The notes beneath the pieces were generated by a model. That model worked only from the letters and a program-made list of their open reading frames with translations. It searched no databases and had not been told where the DNA came from. From positions 186,001 through 250,000 of the forward strand of contig CAVQVG010000006.1 in NCBI GenBank assembly GCA_963717125.1: DNA of 64,000 nucleotides, read 5' to 3'. Below are positions 53,214 to 60,466 of the stretch, piece after piece. Within the stretch, counting starts at the first letter, position 1; each line of letters starts with the position of its first letter. This stretch comes from RYN-230 sp963717125 (GTDB taxonomy: Bacteria; Actinomycetota; Actinomycetes; Streptosporangiales; Streptosporangiaceae). A program made the translations under genes and the position numbers.

Positions 53214-54575
53214 TCACTTCATCCGGTCGAGGATCTGCCGGACCAGGTCCAGCGGGGTGTGCGGGTGCAGGAACGCGAACCTGGCCACCGTCTCTCCTTC
53301 CCACGCGGTGGGCGGCAGGAACGCCACCTGGTCGCGGAGCAGCTGGTCGGCCCACGCGGCGTACTGGGGCGCGGGCCAGCCGGGGCGGCGGAACAGCACG
53401 ATGCCGAGACTGGGCTCGCGGACCAGCTCCAGGTAGCTGCGGCGGCTGATCTCCGCGGCGGCATCCCGGGCCAGCTGGATGGCCGTCTCGATGGCCGCGG
53501 TGTAGGCCCGCACCCCGTGCACCGCCAGCGAGAACCACAGCGGCAGCCCGCGGGCCCGCCGGGTCAGGTGGTACGCGTAGTCGGTCGGGTTCCACTCCGC
53601 CGGCTTCTCGTGGATCACGTCGAGGTAGGACGCGTCCTGGGTATGCACCGAGCGGGCCAGGGCCGGATCGCGGTACAGCAGCGCGGCACAGTCGAACGGC
53701 GCGAACAGCCACTTGTGCGGGTTGACCACGAACGAGTCGGCGTGCTCGATGCCCTGGTAGGCGTCCCGGACGCTGGGCGCGAACAGCCCGGCGCCGCCGT
53801 AGGCGCCGTCCACGTGGAACCAGAGGCCGTGCTCGCGGGCGACGTCGGCCGCGCCGGCCAGGTCGTCGACGATGCCGGCGTTGGTGGTGCCCGCGGTGGC
53901 CACCACGACGGCCAGCGACCCGGGGTCGCCATCCGCCGCGATGGCCGCGCGCAGCGCGGCGCCGGTGAGCCGGTGGTCGCCGGTGTGCACCACCAGCGGG
54001 TCCATCTCCAGGATGCGCAGCGTGTTGCTGATCGAGGAGTGCGCGTCTGCGCTGACCAGGGCCCGCAGCCGGCGGCCGGGGCCAGCCGCCGGGACGCCCC
54101 GCTTGGCCTGCTCCCGGGCGACCACCAGCGCGGACAGGTTGGCCGCGGAACCACCCGAGACGAAGCAGCCGCCCGCCGCGGCGGGCAGCCCGGCCCGGTC
54201 GGCGATGAGCCGGAGCACCTGGTTTTCGGCCTCGATCGCGCCCGCCGCCTCCAGCCAGGAGATGCCCTGGATCGAGGCGCACGAGATGAGCATGTCGAAC
54301 AGCAGCGCGGCCTTGGTCGGCGCGGCCGGGATGAAGCCCAGGAACCGCGGGCTGTCGGCCGAGATCACCGCCGGGGCGAGCACCGAGGTGTACGCGCCCA
54401 GCACCTGATCCGGGTTGTGCGGCTCGTCGCCGAGCAGCCCATCGAGCACGGCCGCCAGCGCGGCTGCGTCGCGGTGGGCGCCGTCCAGCGGCACCGGGTC
54501 GAGCCGCAGCCGGTTCTCCGCGTAGGCGAGTACCGAGCGGATCATCATCTCGGTCGTCGGGTCCACACTGTGCAT
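53214..54575 (-). CDS. Group II PLP-dependent decarboxylase (AADC-like)
   Basis: 453 residues. FVSGGSAANLSAL binds the cofactor phosphate, HVDGAYGG gives the ring-contacting Asp, and VVNPHKWLFAPFD holds the Schiff-base Lys near 305. SISNTLRILEMD and GTTNAGIVDD also fit the aromatic-L-amino-acid/tyrosine/tryptophan decarboxylase family. Product would be an aromatic amine, but substrate choice cannot be read. Ten bases lie between it and the TetR gene stop; all on the minus strand. Confidence 0.9.
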   Translation of the reverse strand: MHSVDPTTEMMIRSVLAYAENRLRLDPVPLDGAHRDAAALAAVLDGLLGDEPHNPDQVLGAYTSVLAPAVISADSPRFLGFIPAAPTKAALLFDMLISCASIQGISWLEAAGAIEAENQVLRLIADRAGLPAAAGGCFVSGGSAANLSALVVAREQAKRGVPAAGPGRRLRALVSADAHSSISNTLRILEMDPLVVHTGDHRLTGAALRAAIAADGDPGSLAVVVATAGTTNAGIVDDLAGAADVAREHGLWFHVDGAYGGAGLFAPSVRDAYQGIEHADSFVVNPHKWLFAPFDCAALLYRDPALARSVHTQDASYLDVIHEKPAEWNPTDYAYHLTRRARGLPLWFSLAVHGVRAYTAAIETAIQLARDAAAEISRRSYLELVREPSLGIVLFRRPGWPAPQYAAWADQLLRDQVAFLPPTAWEGETVARFAFLHPHTPLDLVRQILDRMK

Positions 54576-54584
54576 GCAGTGAAC

Positions 54585-55304
54585 CTAGGAGGCGGCCGGC
54601 GGCGCGGCAAGACCCAGCGTCAGGCCGCGGTAACCGCCCCGGGCAGTAAGGATGCAGACTGTTTTCACGGGCGTTCGGCGTAACGCGGGGCGGGACGCAG
54701 GGAACAGGCGGTCCAGGTGGTAGTCGATGACGGCCTGAGCCTGTTCGAGCGAGGACTGGCCGGCCAGGACGCTGTTGCCCAGGCCCGAAGACATGGCGAG
54801 CAGGCTGAGGGCCTCCGCGTCCGGGTCCAGGTGGGCGGGCGTGTCGCCGGCCGCCTGGGCCGCCCGCAGCTGGGCGGCGACCACGTCGATGACGGCGTTT
54901 GTGTTCTTGACCAGGGGAGCGATCGCCAGCGCGGGGTCGGTCAGCGCGAGCGCGAAGTAGGCCGCGTTGAGCACGGCGAAGGTGCGCCGCTCGTCATCGG
55001 CGGGCAGTGCCTCGGCCAGGATGGCGGCGATGACGTCCCGCGGGCTGGCCTGGCCGCCTGTCTCCTTGATCTGCCTGATCCGCGTCATCGCCCGCTCGCC
55101 GAACCGGGCGGCCAGGTGCTGCATCCCGGCCAGCAGGAGCTCTTCTTTGGTGCCGAAGTAGTACTGCACCAGCCGCAGGGACACGCCGGCCTCGGCCGCG
55201 ACCTCGCGCATCCCGGTGGCATGCAGCCCGCGCGCGGCAGCCGTCCGCAGCAGCGCGTCCGCGATCTGCCGCCGCCGCTCCTCGTGATCGACCCGTTTCG
55301 GCAC
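54585..55304 (-). CDS. TetR-family regulator
   Basis: 239 residues. N-terminal HTH: EERRRQIADALLRTAAARG, TGMREVAAEAGVSLRLVQYYF, TKEELL; the rest is an all-helical ligand domain like the TetR_C_6 group, with an unusual C-terminal 30 residues. It probably represses the divergent hydrolase genes and its own operon through the operator at 55342. Confidence 0.88.
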   Translation of the reverse strand: MPKRVDHEERRRQIADALLRTAAARGLHATGMREVAAEAGVSLRLVQYYFGTKEELLLAGMQHLAARFGERAMTRIRQIKETGGQASPRDVIAAILAEALPADDERRTFAVLNAAYFALALTDPALAIAPLVKNTNAVIDVVAAQLRAAQAAGDTPAHLDPDAEALSLLAMSSGLGNSVLAGQSSLEQAQAVIDYHLDRLFPASRPALRRTPVKTVCILTARGGYRGLTLGLAAPPAAS

Positions 55305-55341
55305 CGGCTCACCGTCCCCTCGCCGCTTGCCCGATTGGTAA

Positions 55342-55359
55342 ATGATACGCTCGTATCAT
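55342..55359. promoter_or_regulatory. TetR operator candidate
   Basis: ATGATACG-CT-CGTATCAT, eight-base perfect arms, between the divergent tetR and hydrolase genes, about 38 bp from the tetR start. Confidence 0.75.
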
Positions 55360-55400
55360 AGAGTTGGAGGACTTAGCCAGAAGCCAGAAGGAGGCGGGGA

Positions 55401-56360
55401 ATGCCCGGGCTCAAGCACATCACCCGCGCAGCGGGCCCGGCGCCCGAGGGCGAACCGGGCTCATGGGTGAGCGACGCGGCGCGGGAGAAGTTCATGGCCG
55501 CGTACGACCGCGTCTTCGCGCTGTGGCCGCAGCCGCGGGAGGAGTTCGATATCGAGACGGCGACCGCGACCACGCGCGTGCACGCCTGCCGGCCGCATCC
55601 CGGCGGGGCGCCGGTCGTGCTGCTCACCGGCGCCGGGGGCAACGCAGCGTTCTGGTTCCCGCACGTGGCGGCCCTGGCCGAGGACGGCCCGGTGTACGGG
55701 ATCGACATGCCCGGCGACGCAAATCCCAGCGTCCCGCGCGCCCTGATGACTCCGCCGGCGTCCTGCGCGGCCTGGCTGGACGAGCTCCTGGGCAAGCTCA
55801 GCGACCGCCCGGCGCACCTGGTGGGCTTCTCCTACGGCGGCTGGGTCGCCATGAACCAGGCGCTCCGCGCGCCCGGCCGGGTCGCCTCCATCACGCTGCT
55901 CGACCCCGCCGGGCTCACCAGGCCCGACGCCCGCTTCTACCGGTGGCTCACCATCAGCGGCCTGGCCACCCTGACCCCGATGCCGCTGCGCCGCCGCCTC
56001 GCGCGGTGGCTGGACCTCCCGCACCTGCTGGAGCCGGAGCTGATGACGCTCATGTGGGCAGCCATCCGCGGCTACCGGGCGGAGCCGAAGAAACCTGACG
56101 TTCTCACCGACGACGAACTCCGCGCGATCGACGTGCCGGTCCTGCTGGTCACCGGCGCGCGCAGCGCCCTGCTTACCCCGGCGCAGGCCCGCGCCCGGGG
56201 AAGCCTCATGCCGCACGCCGAGGTCGCCATCGTCCCCGGCAGCCACGGCGGATTCAACCGCATCGGCGAGCTGAACGACCGGATCGCCGCCTTCATCAAA
56301 GCCCAGGCCGCCGGCAAGCAGGCAGCTCAGCCGGCACAGCCGCAGGCAAGCAAGAAGTAG
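55401..56360 (+). CDS. Alpha/beta-hydrolase (TetR-controlled)
   Basis: 319 residues from ATG 55401 with AAGGAGG upstream. LLTGAGGNAAFW oxyanion region near 78, YGIDMPGD, nucleophile GFSYGG near 146, LLDPAG, VLLVTGARSALLTP acid region and His in GSHGGFNR. A C-terminal Ala/Gln/Lys tail. No signal peptide. The divergent TetR gene and operator suggest induction by its substrate. Confidence 0.87.
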   Translation: MPGLKHITRAAGPAPEGEPGSWVSDAAREKFMAAYDRVFALWPQPREEFDIETATATTRVHACRPHPGGAPVVLLTGAGGNAAFWFPHVAALAEDGPVYGIDMPGDANPSVPRALMTPPASCAAWLDELLGKLSDRPAHLVGFSYGGWVAMNQALRAPGRVASITLLDPAGLTRPDARFYRWLTISGLATLTPMPLRRRLARWLDLPHLLEPELMTLMWAAIRGYRAEPKKPDVLTDDELRAIDVPVLLVTGARSALLTPAQARARGSLMPHAEVAIVPGSHGGFNRIGELNDRIAAFIKAQAAGKQAAQPAQPQASKK

Positions 56361-56426
56361 CGCCGGCGTCTGCACCGGACGCCGCGAGGCGGACCATGCC
56401 CGGCCATCCTGTCGTGGAGGCAAGAC

Positions 56427-58040
56427 GTGACTGTTTCCAGCTGGGCGTTCGCGGCCATGCTCAAGGCCGGGCCGCCGGTGACACGCGAGGTGACCGTCGA
56501 ACGTGACGTGCCGGTCCGCGCGCCGGACGGAGCCGACCTGCTGACCGACGTGTACCTGGCACTTGCGCGGAAGCCGCTGCCGGTGATCTTGCTGCGCTCG
56601 CCGTACGGGCGGCGCGGGCCCTACGGCACCATCGCCCGGCTGTTCGCCGAGCGCGGCTACCACGCCGTGCTGCAGAGCACGCGCGGCACGTCTGGCTCCG
56701 GCGGGCACATCGACTACGACCGCGAGGCAGCCGACGGCCGGGCGGCGGCCGACTGGATCATCAAGCAGCCGTGGTCCAACGGGGAGATCGGCGGATTCGG
56801 CGGCAGCTACCTGACCTTCACCCAGCTGGCGCTGGCCTCGACCCGGCCGCCCCAGCTCAAGGCGATGGCCCTCGGGATCTGGGGCGCCGAGCGGCGGGCG
56901 CTCTATTACCCGGGCGGCGCGTTTTCCCTGGACCGGCTGGCCTGGGCAGTCGCGATCGAGAACCAGGGAAGGCCGCTGGCCTTCGTGCTGACGCCGCTGC
57001 GCGCCCGGCGGGCACTGGCGCCGGCCTTCGCGCACCTGCCCCTGCTGGACGCCGACGTCGTGGCCGTCGGGCACCCGGTCGGCTATTACCGCGACTCGGT
57101 GCAGCATGACCAGCCCGGCGACCCGTACTGGACGGCCACCGATTTCCGGCCGGCGCTGCGTGACCTGGGCATCCCCGTCACCATGATCGGCGGCTGGTAC
57201 GACATGTCCCTGCCGTCGATGCTGGCGGACTACCAGGCGCTGCGGGCGGGCGGGCAGACCGCGCGGCTGCGGGTCGGTCCCTGGCACCACACAAGCCAGG
57301 ACCTGTTCCGCTACTCGTTCCAGGACGCCCTGGACTGGTTCGGCGCGCACCTGCTCGGCAAGCCGGCACCGTCCTGGTCCTCGGCCCGGATCGAGACGAT
57401 GGGCGGCGGCGGATGGCATGACCTGCAACAGTGGCCACCTGCGGCCAGCACCCAGCGGTGGCACCTGCAGCCGCAACGCGCGCTCGCCACCCCGGTGCCG
57501 CCCGCAGGCGAACCCACCCGGTACACCTACGATCCCGCCGACCCCACGCCCGCGGTCGGCGGCACCAGCTCGAGACCCGCCAACGCCGGACCGAAAGACA
57601 ACCGGGAACTGGAGCGGCGGCCCGACGTCCTGACCTACACCAGCGAGCCGCTGCGGTCGCCCCTGGAGATCACCGGTCCCGTCACCGCGGAACTGTTCGT
57701 CAGCTCCAGCCGCCCGCATACCGACTTCTTCGCCCGCCTGTGCGACGTGGACCCGAAGGGCCCGTCGGTGAACATCACCGACGGGCTGATCCGGCTGACC
57801 TCGGCCAGCCCCCAGCCTCAGCAGATACGCATCGACCTGTGGCCGACCGCCCACCAGTTCCGCCCCGGCCACCGGATCCGGCTCCAGATCTCCAGCGGCG
57901 CCCACCCCCGCTACGCGCGGAACACCGGCAGCGGAGAACCGCTCGCGACAGCGGCAACCCTCTGTACGGCACAGCAGGCTGTCCACCACGACCCCGCACA
58001 CCCCTCAGCGGTCCTCCTGCCAGTCATACCCCCGGGATAG
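56427..58040 (+). CDS. CocE/NonD-family hydrolase
   Basis: 537 residues from GTG 56427 (GGAGG upstream). X-Pro-dipeptidyl-peptidase/cocaine-esterase type: DGADLLTDVYLA, RSPYGRRGP, RGTSGSGG, nucleophile GFGGSYLTF near 130, GGWYDM with the acid near 255, HHTS with the His, and a C-terminal jelly-roll (GPVTAELFVSSSRPHTDFFARL) with HRIRLQISSGAHPRY. Acts on acyl esters or amides; substrate unknown. Probably co-transcribed with the preceding hydrolase (66-bp gap). Confidence 0.9.
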   Translation: MTVSSWAFAAMLKAGPPVTREVTVERDVPVRAPDGADLLTDVYLALARKPLPVILLRSPYGRRGPYGTIARLFAERGYHAVLQSTRGTSGSGGHIDYDREAADGRAAADWIIKQPWSNGEIGGFGGSYLTFTQLALASTRPPQLKAMALGIWGAERRALYYPGGAFSLDRLAWAVAIENQGRPLAFVLTPLRARRALAPAFAHLPLLDADVVAVGHPVGYYRDSVQHDQPGDPYWTATDFRPALRDLGIPVTMIGGWYDMSLPSMLADYQALRAGGQTARLRVGPWHHTSQDLFRYSFQDALDWFGAHLLGKPAPSWSSARIETMGGGGWHDLQQWPPAASTQRWHLQPQRALATPVPPAGEPTRYTYDPADPTPAVGGTSSRPANAGPKDNRELERRPDVLTYTSEPLRSPLEITGPVTAELFVSSSRPHTDFFARLCDVDPKGPSVNITDGLIRLTSASPQPQQIRIDLWPTAHQFRPGHRIRLQISSGAHPRYARNTGSGEPLATAATLCTAQQAVHHDPAHPSAVLLPVIPPG

Positions 58041-58129
58041 CCAGACGCCAGCCCGGGCCGCCACGCGCCCGATACGGGTCGCACCAGCCCGGGGGGCAGC
58101 CGCCCGCGAGCCAGATGGGCCAGGGGTCG

Positions 58130-58135
58130 TACCCT
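58130..58135 (+). promoter_or_regulatory. Leaderless -10 box of RidA-like gene
   Basis: TACCCT, six bases, then the GTG at 58142; no ribosome site. Confidence 0.4.
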
Positions 58136-58141
58136 CCCTAG

Positions 58142-58600
58142 GTGATCGATGAGCGACTTCAGGAACTCGGCATCGTGCTGCCCCCGGTGTTCCAGCCCGC
58201 GGGCAACTACCTCGGCTGTGTGATCGACGACGGCCTGGTCTACGTCAGCGGGCACGGGCCGGTCAGCGGGGACACCATGATCCGCGGCAAGGTCGGCGCG
58301 GACCTGACCCTGGACGAGGGCCGGGAGGCGGCGCGGCTCACCACGCTGTCCATCCTGGCCACGCTGCGGGCCGAACTCGGCGACCTGGACCGCATCGCCA
58401 GGATCGTCAAGGTGCTCGGCATGGTCAACGTCGCGCCCGGGTTCGACCGCACCCCGGCGGTCATCGACGGCTGCTCCGACCTGCTGGTGGCGCTGTTCGG
58501 GGCGGCCGGACGGCACGCGCGCAGCGCGGTCGGCCTGGCCGAGCTGCCGTTCGGCATCGCCGTGGAGATCGAGCTGACCGCCCGGCTGCATCGCGCCTGA
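58142..58600 (+). CDS. RidA/YjgF-family protein
   Basis: 152 residues in the larger RidA branch: LVYVSGHGPV, DLTLDEGREAARLTTLSIL, KVLGMVNVAPGF, and ARSAVGLAELPFGIAVEIE with the Arg that contacts carboxylates in deaminase-type members. Hydrolyses reactive enamines/imines or a related intermediate. Monocistronic. Confidence 0.88.
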   Translation: MIDERLQELGIVLPPVFQPAGNYLGCVIDDGLVYVSGHGPVSGDTMIRGKVGADLTLDEGREAARLTTLSILATLRAELGDLDRIARIVKVLGMVNVAPGFDRTPAVIDGCSDLLVALFGAAGRHARSAVGLAELPFGIAVEIELTARLHRA

Positions 58601-58615
58601 CCGGCCCGACTGGCC

Positions 58616-58870
58616 TCAGAGGAACTGGCCGGGTGTGTCGTCCGGGTCGCCGCGCCAGGTCACCGCGATGACCTCGGCGGGGTCGATGACCGTCCAGCCC
58701 GTCTCGCGCTCCAGCCGGATCAGGCCGTCCGGCCGGACCTGCACCCCGGTCAGCTTCTTGTCCTGCGCGGTCGGGAAGGCGACCTGCCCGATCCTGCTCA
58801 CCAGCATGGAAATTGACCCCGACTTGCCGATAAGGGGCTGGAGCAGGTCGCGCATGGTATCGCCGGTCAT
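58616..58870 (-). CDS. Hypothetical protein, 84 residues
   Basis: Predicted mostly beta with VQVRPDGLIRLERETGWTVI; no membrane helix, no family recognised. Start ATG 58870. Sits convergently against the RidA-like gene. Confidence 0.55.
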   Translation of the reverse strand: MTGDTMRDLLQPLIGKSGSISMLVSRIGQVAFPTAQDKKLTGVQVRPDGLIRLERETGWTVIDPAEVIAVTWRGDPDDTPGQFL

Positions 58871-59035
58871 GAGCCGTCACCTCCGGGTGTCCTAACCCAA
58901 GGATGCCTGGCGGATCACGCCGGCGGCACGTCGCGGGAGAGAAGGTCCGGCCAGCGTCTCGCACCCGGGCCGCGCCGGTGCCCGTTCGCCCGCCCGTGAC
59001 CAAACCGTGTCCCAAGGCGCGTTGCCGGGCCATGT

Positions 59036-59046
59036 ATACCCGGTAT
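59036..59046. promoter_or_regulatory. Possible PadR operator
   Basis: ATACC-C-GGTAT palindrome 34 bp before the PadR start, with a further half-site TACCGG at about 59062. Confidence 0.4.
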
Positions 59047-59079
59047 CATTCGCAGCATGCTACCGGTTCGGGAGGCGCC

Positions 59080-59666
59080 ATGAGTGTCCGGCACGCGCTG
59101 CTCGCGCTGCTCAGCGAAGGTCCCAAGTACGGGCTCCAGCTCCGCGAGGAGTTCGAGGCGCGGACCGGTGAGGTGTGGCCGCTGAACGTGGGCCAGGTGT
59201 ACACCACGCTGCAGCGGCTGGAGCGGGACGGCCTGGTGGAGTCCGACGGCACCGAGGACGCCGGGCCGCAGAAGGGGTTCCGGATCACTCAGGATGGCGC
59301 GGCCGAACTGACCCGGTGGCTGCGCACGCCGCCCGACCTGGCCTCGCCGCCCCGCGATGAGCTGGTGATGAAGGTCCTGGTGGCGGTGCGGGTGCCGGGT
59401 ACCGACGTGCACGAGGTGATCCAGGCGCACCGCCGCTACCTGGTGGAGCTGATGCAGCAATGGACCCGGATCAAGGAAGAAGAGGCCGCGTCTGACCTCG
59501 GCCTGGCGCTGGTGGTGGACGCCGAGCTGTTCCGGCTGGATGCGGTCATCCGCTGGCTGGACGCGGCGGACGGCCGGCTGAGCGGGCCGGCGCCGAGCCG
59601 GGCCTGCCCCAGCCCACCCCGGCCGCGCTGCCACGGCTGCGCCGCCGGGTGGGGGTGCAACGGTGA
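59080..59666 (+). pseudogene. PadR-family regulator, 3' frameshift
   Basis: From ATG 59080 (GGGAGG upstream): HALLALLSEGPKYGLQLREEF, GQVYTTLQRLERDGLV and FRITQDGAAELT form the winged helix, with dimerisation helices to about residue 170. After 59590 the open frame runs 140 bp into the ATPase gene, whereas the neighbouring frame gives a normal tail (ALPRLRRRVGVQR) ending at TGA 59664, overlapping a GTG exactly like the other PadR operon here. A one-base indel in the GGGCCGGCGCC run is likely. The regulator is probably functional apart from its tail. Confidence 0.75.
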
Positions 59667-59704
59667 GCAATGCAGATCCCAGACGGGAAGGCGGAGGTAC
59701 GGGG

Positions 59705-60466
59705 ATGAGCGTGCTGGAACTACAGGAGGTGTCGAGGACGTACGGCGCCGGGGCGGGCGTGGTGCACGCACTGCGCAACGTCAGCCTGTCGGTGCGGGCG
59801 GGTGAGATGGTGGCGGTGATGGGGCCCAGTGGCTCGGGCAAGTCCACGCTGCTGACCATCGCGGGCAGCCTGGAGGACCCGAGCAGCGGCGAGGTGCTGG
59901 TGGCCGGCGCGCCGCTGTCCCGGATGTCGCGCAACGACAAGGCCCGGCTGCGGCGGCGCACCGTCGGCTACGTGTTCCAGGACTTCAACCTGCTGCCCGG
60001 GCTGACCGCGGCGGAGAACGTCGCGCTGCCGCTGGAGCTGGACGGCATGGGGGCGGGCAAGGCCCGTGCGGCCGGGCTGCGCGCGCTGGACGGGCTGGGC
60101 CTGAGCGACCAGGCCAGCCGGTACCCGGACGAGCTGTCCGGCGGCGAGCGGCAGCGGGTGGCCATCGCCCGCGCCGTGGCGGGGGAACGCCGCCTGCTGC
60201 TGGCCGACGAGCCGTCCGGCGCGCTGGACTCGGCTAACGGTGAGGCGGTCATGCGGCTGATCCATGAGGCGTGCAAGCGCGGAATGGCCGCCGTGGTGGT
60301 CACCCACGATGCGCAGCTCGCGTCCTGGGCCGACCGCGTGGTGTTCCTGCGCGACGGGCGCGTCGTGGACCAGACCGCGCCGCTGCCCGGCCCCGAGTCG
60401 CTGCTCAGTGCTGCCCCGGGGGGACGACCCCCCGGAACCCCCCGGCTGCCCGGACAGGGCCAGTGA
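59705..60466 (+). CDS. ABC transporter ATPase (MacB/LolD-like)
   Basis: 253 residues from ATG 59705 (GGAGG eight bases upstream); a GTG at 59663 is an alternative start coupled to PadR. Walker A GPSGSGKST, FVF-type Q-loop VFQDFNLLPG, signature ELSGGERQR, Walker B LLLADEPSGALDS, switch His VVTHDA. The C-terminus is encoded by GC palindrome copy D. Overlaps the permease start by GTGA. Confidence 0.92.
   Translation: MSVLELQEVSRTYGAGAGVVHALRNVSLSVRAGEMVAVMGPSGSGKSTLLTIAGSLEDPSSGEVLVAGAPLSRMSRNDKARLRRRTVGYVFQDFNLLPGLTAAENVALPLELDGMGAGKARAAGLRALDGLGLSDQASRYPDELSGGERQRVAIARAVAGERRLLLADEPSGALDSANGEAVMRLIHEACKRGMAAVVVTHDAQLASWADRVVFLRDGRVVDQTAPLPGPESLLSAAPGGRPPGTPRLPGQGQ
60414..60444. repeat. GC-rich palindromic repeat, copy D
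   Basis: CCGGGGGGACGACCCCCCGG then AACCCCCCGG, inside the 3' end of the ATPase gene, encoding PGGRPPGTP. Confidence 0.65.
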
